A stretch of 6,337 nucleotides of DNA, from NCBI GenBank assembly GCA_024691625.1, contig JAILNL010000164.1, forward strand, positions 1 through 6,337. Reading direction: 5' to 3'. Shown one piece after another: positions 1 to 6,333 of this stretch. Under the pieces are notes generated by a model, which saw nothing but the letters and a program-made list of their open reading frames with translations, ran no database searches and had not been told where the DNA came from. Source of the stretch: Schwartzia sp. (in: firmicutes) (GTDB lineage: Bacteria > Bacillota > Negativicutes > Selenomonadales > Selenomonadaceae). Position 1 is the stretch's first letter; the number at the start of each line of letters is the position of its first letter. Position numbers and translations under genes: made by a program.

Positions 1-467
1 GCTTCACGGCTAAGGTCGCAGGTACAGAGCGCGGCATCACTGAGCCGACACCGACATTCTCCGCTTGCTTCGGTCAGGCATTCCTTGAACTGCACCCGAC
101 GAAATACGCTGAGGAGCTCATCAAAAAGATGAAGGTCAGCGGCGCGAAAGCATACCTCGTCAACACAGGCTGGAACGGAACAGGCAAACGTATCTCCATC
201 AAAGATACACGCGGAATCATCGACGCTATCCTCAACGGCGCTATTGCAAAAGCACCGACGAAGAAGCTGCCTATCTTTGACCTTGAGATTCCTACGGAGC
301 TTGAGGGTGTAGATACGAAGGTTCTCGACCCGCGCGATACATACGCTGATAAAGCAGAATGGGAGAAGAAAGCAAAGCAGCTGGCTGAGCTCTTCAACAA
401 AAACTTTGTCAAATACACAACAAATGAAATCGGTAAATCCCTGGTCGCAGCTGGCCCGAAACTTTAA
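1..467 (+). CDS. pckA: Phosphoenolpyruvate carboxykinase (ATP), C-terminal part
   Basis: This is the 3' end of the gene, cut by the window edge; the frame is read from position 3 and gives 154 residues before TAA at 465-467. The enzyme interconverts oxaloacetate plus ATP and phosphoenolpyruvate plus CO2 plus ADP in the cytoplasm. It serves gluconeogenesis, or PEP carboxylation in succinate-forming anaerobes. The segment matches the C-terminal third of E. coli PckA as I remember it: the [20 protein letters not shown] stretch, the [18 protein letters not shown] stretch, [11 protein letters not shown] and the terminal AAGPKL. The Arg (codon 189-191) and Thr (codon 207-209) in the GKRISIKDT motif correspond to the adenine-nucleotide-contacting Arg449 and Thr455 of E. 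coli. The family is about 530-540 residues, so roughly 70 percent lies upstream of the window. A strong terminator follows 20 bases after the stop, so this is the end of its transcript. Confidence 0.97.
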   Translation, partial: FTAKVAGTERGITEPTPTFSACFGQAFLELHPTKYAEELIKKMKVSGAKAYLVNTGWNGTGKRISIKDTRGIIDAILNGAIAKAPTKKLPIFDLEIPTELEGVDTKVLDPRDTYADKAEWEKKAKQLAELFNKNFVKYTTNEIGKSLVAAGPKL

Positions 468-487
468 TTAAAGAATTTGAATAAATG

Positions 488-533
488 AAGCGCCCCTGTA
501 CGACAGAAATTGTTGTCGTACAGGGGCGCTTTT
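488..533. terminator. Rho-independent terminator between pckA and the integrase
   Basis: A perfect 17-bp stem (489-505 with 514-530, GC-rich) is extended by an A-T pair at 488/531 and closes an 8-base loop. On the + strand it runs into TTTT, so it ends pckA. The convergent integrase stops at 542, about 10 bases away. On the - strand the stem is followed by a moderately T-rich run, so it probably terminates that gene too. Confidence 0.92.
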
Positions 534-541
534 GTGTGCTT

Positions 542-1525
542 TTATTTGTCGAACATGCGGTTCAGCGGGTTTTCCTTGAAGATATTTCCCTGTTCTATGT
601 AGCGATGAACCATTTTTTCTGATTTGTGGCGTGTCTGGCGCATGATGGAGAGCGCATCTACATCATGCTGGGCAGCGCTTGTGGCAAAGCCTCGGCGCAG
701 GCTGTGTCCTGCGAAATCTTTGGGGTTGAGCCCTGCGGCGGCAATGTATTTTTTTACAATCAATGCCACGGATTTATCGGACATCTGTATGTCGCGAAGC
801 TCGTGATTTTTCTTGAATGGACGGAAAAGGGGCCCTTCCTTAAGTCCTGCCGACTGAATCCATTCCTGCACCGCACGGACCGCGCAGATGGTTTTGTCAG
901 GGGCGTAGGGGATTGCGATATTGCTTCCTTTGCCCAGCTGGTCACCCTTTGCACGGGGAATAAAAACAATTAGTCCCTGCGGGGTGAAGGTTAGGTCCTC
1001 AATCTGTACATTTACAAGCTCTGAGCGGCGGAATGCGCCTGCAAAGCCGAGGAAAAGGAGCGCGCGGTCGCGGAGCTTGGCAAGGTCGTCTATGTTTTCA
1101 AAGCAGCCTGCGAGAAGATGTACCGTTTCAAGGAGTATGGGCGCTTTTCCGTGCTGAAATGTTCCTTTTTCGCGTCTTATGGAGGCGATAGCGGCACGGA
1201 CGAGGGCGCTTTTCGCAGGATTGTTTTCACGGAAATAACCTGCAGCTATATGGTTTTCAGAGATTGCAGTGATTCGGCGGGCAACGGTGTTTGCCTTTGC
1301 GTTGTCGGCCAAATCGTTTACATAGTTGACTATGGTTTCGGGAAGTGCGGGCAGAGCCTCGACTTTGTTGTAGGCGCACCAGTCAACGAAATCCCGCCAG
1401 TCGGAGTTATATGCTTTTATTGTGTTTGCCGCCTTTGCGTTTCTGAGGCGGCGTTTGCTTTTTGAAGAAAGTCCGTCATTTTCTTCGACAGCTTCATTGT
1501 TGGTGAGCACAAAAGAATCGTTCAA
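542..1525 (-). CDS. Tyrosine recombinase / site-specific integrase
   Basis: This 327-residue protein should cut and rejoin DNA through a covalent 3'-phosphotyrosine intermediate. Residues about 30-115 look like the SAM-like core-binding domain (TIKAYNSDWRDFVDW, then a helical stretch). Residues about 130-320 form the catalytic domain. The full active-site set can be read: Arg166 in GAFRRSEL, Lys193 in the beta-hairpin (PRAKGD), His274 and Arg277 in GHSLRRGF, His300 in TRHKS and nucleophile Tyr309 in VHRYI. The length is normal for the family and no break is seen. The start is TTG at 1525: an in-frame stop lies a few codons upstream and a GGAAGTGA ribosome binding site sits 6 bases before it. 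The gene is monocistronic, converges with pckA and has its own promoter. No excisionase, att repeat or phage gene is visible, so its target (XerCD-like resolution, DNA inversion or a remnant of an integrated element) cannot be told. Confidence 0.95.
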   Translation of the reverse strand: MNDSFVLTNNEAVEENDGLSSKSKRRLRNAKAANTIKAYNSDWRDFVDWCAYNKVEALPALPETIVNYVNDLADNAKANTVARRITAISENHIAAGYFRENNPAKSALVRAAIASIRREKGTFQHGKAPILLETVHLLAGCFENIDDLAKLRDRALLFLGFAGAFRRSELVNVQIEDLTFTPQGLIVFIPRAKGDQLGKGSNIAIPYAPDKTICAVRAVQEWIQSAGLKEGPLFRPFKKNHELRDIQMSDKSVALIVKKYIAAAGLNPKDFAGHSLRRGFATSAAQHDVDALSIMRQTRHKSEKMVHRYIEQGNIFKENPLNRMFDK

Positions 1526-1531
1526 AATTTT

Positions 1532-1539
1532 TCACTTCC
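1532..1539 (-). promoter_or_regulatory. Ribosome binding site of the integrase, fixing a TTG start
   Basis: On the - strand this reads GGAAGTGA, one mismatch from GGAGGTGA, 6 bases before TTG at 1525-1523. The TGA within it is in frame with the gene, which rules out a longer protein. The next possible start, GTG at residue 6, would sit too far from this site. Confidence 0.8.
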
Positions 1540-1559
1540 ACTGAAAATATATCAATGTA

Positions 1560-1588
1560 ATCATATCGCTATAAAGGCGGAAGCGCAA
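1560..1588 (-). promoter_or_regulatory. Sigma-70-type promoter of the integrase
   Basis: On the - strand there is a -35 element TTGCGC (1588-1583), a spacer of exactly 17 bases and a -10 element TATGAT (1565-1560). This matches the consensus at 4 of 6 and 5 of 6 positions. Transcription would begin near 1553, leaving a leader of about 27 bases that contains the ribosome binding site. The call rests on sequence alone. Confidence 0.7.
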
Positions 1589-1644
1589 GATGAAAAGAGA
1601 TTGATGGAAAACTGGGGAAGTATGAGTAAAATAAAGCCTTAGAG

Positions 1645-1661
1645 GTAAATTGCATATTTAC
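1645..1661. repeat. Short dyad (GTAAAT N5 ATTTAC) upstream of the receiver gene
   Basis: Two perfect 6-base half-sites in inverted orientation are separated by TGCAT. The dyad ends 8-14 bases before the candidate -35 elements of the downstream promoter, a place where activators often bind. It is A+T-rich and short, so it could be a chance palindrome; the operator role is inference. Confidence 0.4.
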
Positions 1662-1668
1662 TTTTATA

Positions 1669-1702
1669 TTGAATTTGACAAAAAATTTGGTAAAATTAGA
1701 GT
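1669..1702 (+). promoter_or_regulatory. Promoter region of the double-receiver gene
   Basis: Two overlapping readings fit. One is TTGAAT (1669-1674), 16 bases, TAAAAT (1691-1696). The other is the perfect -35 TTGACA (1675-1680), 16 bases, TAGAGT (1697-1702). Either gives a leader of roughly 40 bases before ATG at 1751. I cannot choose between them from sequence alone. Confidence 0.6.
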
Positions 1703-1750
1703 TATAGACTACGGATAGAAAAGGATTACCGTGGCGGGAAGGGGCCGGTT

Positions 1751-2536
1751 ATGGAAAAGAAAGCTATACTTATACGAAATGGTTCCCCGTTTTTGGTCAA
1801 TGCGGTTCAGAAAAATCTGGAGGAGGCAGGCTATGAGATTCTGCCTGTAGATGCAACGGTTGCCTCGGTGAGTGAGAAACGCAAAGAGACCGATGTTCTG
1901 ATTTTTTATTTGGGAAGCTTCATTGCTGATGCTGCTGAGCTTCTTGTTTATCTGAAGGATCTCTGCGTCGCGGAGGATAAGCTGCTGGTTCTTATCGGCA
2001 ATCCTGATGAACTTGCCACGGTGGGCAAGACGATTCCAAACAGACTTACGGCAGCTCGGTTTGAGCGCCCTTTTGATGTGATAAAGCTGATAGACGAGCT
2101 TGACCGTCTTGTGCGTGTCAATGATGAAAGCGCGCGGAGAAAAAGCATTTTGCTTGTTGATGATGACAATGTCTTCCTTAAAACAATCAATGAATGGCTA
2201 TCGGTTAACTATCGCGTCACCATTGTAAATTCAGGTGCGCAGGCATTGATGTATCTGGCTGAGAATAAACCGGACCTTATCCTGCTGGATTATGAGATGC
2301 CGGTGACCAGCGGTCCGCAGGTACTGGAAATGATTCGGAATGAGAAAAATGTAGAAATGGTTCCTGTCATTTTCCTGACCGGCAAAGGGGACAGGGAAAG
2401 TGTCATGAAGGTTCTTGAGCTGAAGCCAGACGGATATCTTTTGAAATCTACGGAAAAGGCTGCTCTCCTGAAGTTCATAGCGGACTTTTTCGAGAAAAAG
2501 AAATATGAGCAGCTGCAGGAGATGCAGAGTGAATAA
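1751..2536 (+). CDS. Double-receiver response regulator without output domain
   Basis: This 261-residue cytoplasmic protein is built of two CheY-like folds. Residues about 132-250 form a complete receiver: acidic pair Asp137/Asp138 in ILLVDDDN, phospho-acceptor Asp180 in LILLDYEMP, Thr210 in FLTGKG and Lys232 in LLKS. Residues about 5-123 keep the beta/alpha pattern (AILIRNG, DVLIFYLG, LLVLIGN, ARFERPF) but lack the catalytic set. No acidic pair follows beta-1, Tyr53 sits where the phospho-Asp should be, Gly83 replaces Thr/Ser and Arg106 replaces Lys, so it is a pseudo-receiver. Only a short charged helix follows the second receiver; there is no DNA-binding, GGDEF or other effector domain. 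The ATG start has a G-rich ribosome binding site (AAGGGG) 6 bases upstream. The gene converges on the hybrid kinase, whose Hpt domain could be the phosphodonor, though that pairing is inference. Output is probably by protein-protein contact, or the protein acts as a phosphate sink. Confidence 0.88.
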   Translation: MEKKAILIRNGSPFLVNAVQKNLEEAGYEILPVDATVASVSEKRKETDVLIFYLGSFIADAAELLVYLKDLCVAEDKLLVLIGNPDELATVGKTIPNRLTAARFERPFDVIKLIDELDRLVRVNDESARRKSILLVDDDNVFLKTINEWLSVNYRVTIVNSGAQALMYLAENKPDLILLDYEMPVTSGPQVLEMIRNEKNVEMVPVIFLTGKGDRESVMKVLELKPDGYLLKSTEKAALLKFIADFFEKKKYEQLQEMQSE

Positions 2537-2578
2537 AAAAGCTGTGGCAGATGTGAAAACATTTGCCACAGTTTTTTT
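2535..2578. terminator. Bidirectional rho-independent terminator
   Basis: A hairpin with stem CTGTGGCA (2542-2549) / TGCCACAG (2564-2571) is extended inward by GATGT/ACATT (one G-T pair) around a GAAA loop. It is flanked by an A-run on the left and a T-run on the right that also pair. It therefore gives a U-tract in both directions. It overlaps the stop codon of the receiver gene (2534-2536) and that of the kinase gene (2579-2577), so it serves both convergent genes. Confidence 0.92.
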
Positions 2579-5500
2579 ATGCTTCTTCAAAGATTTTTTT
2601 CAGAGCATCCCAGTCTGGTTTTTTCGCGGCATCGACAATGCGGTTGTGCCGTTCGGACAATTCCTTCGGTACGCGTGTTTTTTCAAGCTCTGCAAGCACA
2701 AGCTTGATACTGTTGTAGTCGAATGAGGCAGCAAGCTCTTTTATTGCTTCATAGGCTTCGGCGAGAGACTCGCTGTCGATTTCCGGAAGGTCGGAGTTAT
2801 CAGTGTCTTCTGTTTTGAAAGTGTCCAGAAGCTTGCTGCAGCTTCTGTAGAGTTCCAGCAATGCAGGTGTTTTTTGTGTAATTTCTTCAACCTGGAGCTG
2901 ATTTCCTGCGTCCTCCAAATGCTTTGCCTGTTCCGAAAGCGCTGCGGCACCTATAATTCGTGCCGAGCTTTTTAGGGCGTGAACCTTAGTTGTGTAGTTT
3001 TTCCAGTCCCGTGATTCGAAAAGCTGCTGGATTTCATCAGCCTTTTCTTCTACGGATTCAAGGAATATCCGAAGTACTGACAGGTAGTCTTCTGCAGAGC
3101 CGCAATGCTGTATCCCGGCATCTATGTCCAACGGACTGTCGGAAGAACGCAATTTTTCCAAAGTCTCATTGCTGAAAGAGGCTTTGTTTTCGGCATTGTT
3201 TTCTCCCGCTTGACTATCGTCCGAAAGAGAAACGAGCTCCGGTGGAAGGTATTTTATGAGCGTAGCTTCGAGATGGTCGCTGTCTACAGGTTTTGTAATA
3301 TAGTCGTTGAAGCCGCGTGCGAGATACCATTCCCGTGCTCCTGAGATGGCGTTGGCAGTCAGACAGATTACAGGGGTTTCTTTGTTTTTGCCGTTGGTCT
3401 GCGCACGTATAGCTTCGAGTGTTTCTACTCCGTCCATGTCTGGCATACGGTGGTCGAGGAAGATGATGTCAAACTGTGTGGCAGCTGTAAGCGGCAATGC
3501 GTCACGGCCGCTGTTGGCATCGGACAGCTGTACTCGGGTTGCTTTCAGCAGTCCTTTTATTACTGTGATGTTCATTGCCGTATCATCCACGACCAGCACT
3601 TTTGCATTTGGCGCGGTGAAGCGTTCTTTATAGTATTTTTGTCTGGCGACAGCGCGGCGGTACGCATTTTCAAAGTCACCGATAGGGGTCCAGTCTATTA
3701 CCGGCTGCATCACTGTAAAGTGGAATTTTGAGCCCTCGCCGTAAACGCTTTCGACCTCAAGCTGACTTCCCATCAGTTCAAGCAGACGTTTGGTGATGTT
3801 CATGCCAAGGCCTGTGCCCTCAATAGTGCGGTTGCGTTTTTCTTCAATACGTTCGAAAGGATTATACAGCTTTTTGAGGTCTTCGGGCTTGATGCCAATT
3901 CCTGTGTCTTCAACGGAAATCTTTAGTTTGATATTTTTATCGTCTGTCTTTTCAAAAGAAATTCGAAGTGTAACAGAACCTTTTTCGGTGTATTTTACCG
4001 CATTTGTCAGGATATTTGTTACAACCTGCTTTAGGCGTATTTCATCGCCGTAAAGCAGTGTCGGAAGATCGGGTGAAGCATTTACATGGAGTTCGAGACC
4101 TTTTTTGTCTGCGCGTGTCTTTACCATGTTTATAAGGTCGTTCAGCAGAGAACTGATTTCGTATTCCACAGGAATAATCTCGATTTTTCCTGCCTCGATT
4201 TTTGAAAAGTCAAGGATATCATTAATGATACCGAGAAGGCTGGAGCTGGCCGTGCGAATATTTTCTGCGTATTCGCGGATATTGGGCGCGCTTGCTTCAC
4301 GGCATATCATTTCGTTCATACCCATGATTGCATTGATTGGTGTCCTGATTTCATGGGACATGTTGGAAAGGAATTGGGATTTTGCCACGTTTGCAGCCTG
4401 TTCCTTTTGTGCTGCCTCAGCAAGTTTTTTGTTTGATGCTATGAGTGCCTGCTTGTTCTCATCGAGTTCTTTGTTCTTTGCTTCAAGAATCTTTTCGGAT
4501 TCTTCCTTTTCTTTTATACGATGCTTGGCATTTCTGGATTCCCGTGCAAAAAACGCTATTATCAGGAGTGATACTGCAGCCAGCGCGAGACCTATGGGCA
4601 ACAGGTTGTCCATGAGGATATCGTACATGGTGCGTGTATAGAGTCCATCCAGGTATTTGTATGCCAGAGGCTCTATCTGATCTCGTCCCATCACATGTAT
4701 TCCGCGGTTCAGCAGCTTCAACAGTCCTTCGTTTCCGATGGTTACACCGAAGCAACGGGAGTCAGTAGCACTGAGCGGCTTGATTGAAAGTCCACGGAAC
4801 TGACGTTTTTTGAGAAGGTCATTTACCCTTATTCCGTTTACTGTGGTGCCGTCTACAGTTCCATCAACGATTGCCTTGAGACATTCGTCAATCGAGGAGT
4901 AAAAGTAAATCTCCGCATCCGGAAAATTTGTCTTTATGAAGTAATATTGCATAAGGTTATTCTTGTTTGCCGATAAGATTTTAGGTTCCAGTGAAGCACT
5001 TTCATTGGCAAAAACAAGATTTGGATTGATTGGAAGAACAGGATTGGACTGGAAAATACCGCTTTCTTCTGTGAAGAACAGACCTCCGCCGACAGGAAAA
5101 GCTACGTCTATATAGTCGTCACCTAAATCTATAAGCATATCTTCGTAGCTGTCATATTCGCTGTAGGTAACATTTAGCCCGGAAATTTCCAATTCTTCAA
5201 GGATTCTGGGAATGAGGTCTTTTAAAAGCCCTGTAACATGTCCTTTGTGGTCTGTGTCGCTGTATGGGAGATAATTATTGAGATATCCGATACGGAGGGT
5301 ATCATGCTCCGCAAGCCATTTTTTTTCTTTTTCTGAAAGACTGCGGTTTACGACATCATATTTTATTTTGAGTGAATTAATAAAATTGGGTTCCTCCAAC
5401 ATAAGCTGCACTTGTGCTTTATTCAGCGCTTCGAGCAGGTCGGGGCGTGTTTTGCTCACACAAAGGTAATAGTCTGAAGTGCCAAAAGCGTACAGGAGTT

Positions 5501-6095
5501 CAGTGTCCCTTCGTTCCCGTGTGCCGTCGCTTTCTACGACCATTGCTTCTACATAATTCTTTTCAAAGGCGTACATCATGCTTGAATAGTCATTAAAGAC
5601 CACAACATCAGCGTTGATGTTATGATCATTTAAAAATTTTTTGAGCACTTGTACAATGGCACTGTCCAATACGCCGATGCGTCTATCGTTCAGCGTTTCA
5701 TAGGCGCTCGTGATTCTGTCATCACCGTTGTGTTTTATGATATTATAAGTCTCGCTGCCCATGGGGAAATCAGGATAGCCGATAGTACTAAGCCTTTTAT
5801 CAGTCTTTGCTAATCCGGCCAGCAAATCAATCTGACCGTCTAAAAGCATTTTATACAGCTCTGCAAAAGTTCCGTATACATATTCATAACGCCAGCCGGT
5901 GTATTCGGATATTTTTCTGTAGTATTCGTAGGCATAGCCGCGTCGTATGGCACCGGGGCTTGCACCTGTCTGAAAGGCGCCGTTTTCATAATATCCGACA
6001 CGTATCCGTGATGAATTTTTTTCGGCGGATATCGGCTGTACTGCCGTAAGTATGATTAAAAGAACAGCAGATAAAATGAATAAAAATTTACGCAC
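2577..6095 (-). CDS. BvgS/EvgS-like hybrid sensor histidine kinase with two solute-binding domains, receiver and Hpt
   Basis: This 1172-residue membrane sensor kinase (numbered from GTG at 6095) has these parts in order. A signal peptide spans 1-24 (MRKFLF start, likely cut after ISA). Two periplasmic SBP_bac_3-type domains follow (about 31-250 and 267-482), then one membrane segment (about 498-517) and a charged coiled coil (about 525-570). HisKA carries phospho-His581 in SHEIRTP. HATPase has N-box Asn698, G1 DTGIG 730-734, F-box near 747 and G2 GTGLG 760-764. The receiver has Asp837/Asp838, phospho-Asp881 in FLDHRMP, Thr913 and Lys935. Hpt has His1039 in HALKSSA. A helical tail of about 60 residues follows. 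All phosphorelay residues are present. Ligands probably bind outside the membrane and drive a His581-Asp881-His1039 relay. There is no PAS domain: the gap between membrane and HisKA is too short. The GTG start is preferred over ATG at 6110 because GGAAGTGA lies between them, 5 bases before GTG, and the signal peptide then begins cleanly. If ATG is used the protein is 1177 residues. The nearest receiver protein is convergent, not in an operon. Confidence 0.95.
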   Translation of the reverse strand: MRKFLFILSAVLLIILTAVQPISAEKNSSRIRVGYYENGAFQTGASPGAIRRGYAYEYYRKISEYTGWRYEYVYGTFAELYKMLLDGQIDLLAGLAKTDKRLSTIGYPDFPMGSETYNIIKHNGDDRITSAYETLNDRRIGVLDSAIVQVLKKFLNDHNINADVVVFNDYSSMMYAFEKNYVEAMVVESDGTRERRDTELLYAFGTSDYYLCVSKTRPDLLEALNKAQVQLMLEEPNFINSLKIKYDVVNRSLSEKEKKWLAEHDTLRIGYLNNYLPYSDTDHKGHVTGLLKDLIPRILEELEISGLNVTYSEYDSYEDMLIDLGDDYIDVAFPVGGGLFFTEESGIFQSNPVLPINPNLVFANESASLEPKILSANKNNLMQYYFIKTNFPDAEIYFYSSIDECLKAIVDGTVDGTTVNGIRVNDLLKKRQFRGLSIKPLSATDSRCFGVTIGNEGLLKLLNRGIHVMGRDQIEPLAYKYLDGLYTRTMYDILMDNLLPIGLALAAVSLLIIAFFARESRNAKHRIKEKEESEKILEAKNKELDENKQALIASNKKLAEAAQKEQAANVAKSQFLSNMSHEIRTPINAIMGMNEMICREASAPNIREYAENIRTASSSLLGIINDILDFSKIEAGKIEIIPVEYEISSLLNDLINMVKTRADKKGLELHVNASPDLPTLLYGDEIRLKQVVTNILTNAVKYTEKGSVTLRISFEKTDDKNIKLKISVEDTGIGIKPEDLKKLYNPFERIEEKRNRTIEGTGLGMNITKRLLELMGSQLEVESVYGEGSKFHFTVMQPVIDWTPIGDFENAYRRAVARQKYYKERFTAPNAKVLVVDDTAMNITVIKGLLKATRVQLSDANSGRDALPLTAATQFDIIFLDHRMPDMDGVETLEAIRAQTNGKNKETPVICLTANAISGAREWYLARGFNDYITKPVDSDHLEATLIKYLPPELVSLSDDSQAGENNAENKASFSNETLEKLRSSDSPLDIDAGIQHCGSAEDYLSVLRIFLESVEEKADEIQQLFESRDWKNYTTKVHALKSSARIIGAAALSEQAKHLEDAGNQLQVEEITQKTPALLELYRSCSKLLDTFKTEDTDNSDLPEIDSESLAEAYEAIKELAASFDYNSIKLVLAELEKTRVPKELSERHNRIVDAAKKPDWDALKKIFEEA

Positions 6096-6100
6096 GCAAA

Positions 6101-6108
6101 TCACTTCC
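6101..6108 (-). promoter_or_regulatory. Ribosome binding site deciding the kinase start
   Basis: On the - strand this reads GGAAGTGA, 5 bases before GTG (6095-6093). It is the same octamer that precedes the integrase TTG. It overlaps the alternative ATG (6110-6108), which itself has no purine-rich site upstream and directly follows an in-frame TGA. This supports GTG as the true start. Confidence 0.75.
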
Positions 6109-6142
6109 ATTCAGTTGCATTTACGACAGTGCTTAATGTGAA

Positions 6143-6150
6143 ATAATATA
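6143..6150 (-). promoter_or_regulatory. Possible -10 region of the kinase promoter
   Basis: On the - strand TATATTAT (6150-6143) offers two overlapping -10 hexamers, TATATT and TATTAT, about 50 bases before the GTG start. No good -35 is found at 16-18 bases; the best nearby is a weak TCGAAT-like hexamer. The promoter may depend on an activator, or the true start may lie elsewhere. Confidence 0.35.
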
Positions 6151-6260
6151 GCCTGTTTTACATAATTCGACGGTACAATTCAAATTCCTGCATGAAAATG
6201 GGTGTTAAATATCAAAGACTACAATAATATGTTAAATTATATTCAAGAGTTGGAAAAATG

Positions 6261-6280
6261 TTGCTAAATTGCAATAGCAA
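6261..6280. repeat. Inverted repeat TTGCTA N8 TAGCAA
   Basis: Perfect 6-base half-sites flank an 8-base centre that is itself nearly symmetric (AATTGCAA). It lies about 110 bases upstream of the candidate kinase -10. It could be an operator or a small hairpin; nothing else supports either. Confidence 0.4.
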
Positions 6281-6287
6281 ATGCAAT

Positions 6288-6333
6288 ACCTTACTGGATA
6301 GCAGCAATTTCCTGCTGAAATACCTGGTAAGGT
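6288..6333. repeat. Imperfect nested inverted repeat at the window edge
   Basis: The outer arms ACCTTAC (6288-6294) and GTAAGGT (6327-6333) are perfect. Three further weak pairs (T-G, G-T, G-C) extend them, and an inner CAGCA (6302-6306) / TGCTG (6313-6317) hairpin sits within. The T-run after the right arm (TTT at 6335-6337) is cut by the window end, so a + strand terminator cannot be confirmed. No + strand gene precedes it in the window. A structured RNA leader, a recombination site or a repeated element are alternatives. Confidence 0.45.

Noticed and set aside
74..418. A - strand open frame of 114 codons across the pckA end
   Set aside because: The + strand frame matches PckA along its whole length, so the antisense frame is incidental.
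1118..1465. A + strand open frame of 115 codons antisense to the integrase
   Set aside because: It is a shadow of the integrase: no ribosome binding site, no recognisable domain, and the sense strand has a full set of catalytic residues.
468..1750. att-site direct repeats or a duplicated pckA 3' end around the integrase
   Set aside because: I compared the pckA end and the terminator flanks with the intergenic region at 1526-1750 and with 6111-6337 by eye and saw no shared core sequence.
4105..4641. A long + strand open frame (178 codons) antisense to the kinase HisKA, coiled-coil and membrane region
   Set aside because: It lies wholly inside the kinase gene on the opposite strand. Its protein is low-complexity (Ser, Arg, Phe and Ile rich), matches no family I know and is explained by the codon pattern of the sense gene.
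6191..6300. Short + strand frames starting at 6192, 6199 and 6229
   Set aside because: They end after about a dozen codons or fewer, lack ribosome binding sites and are not recognisable.
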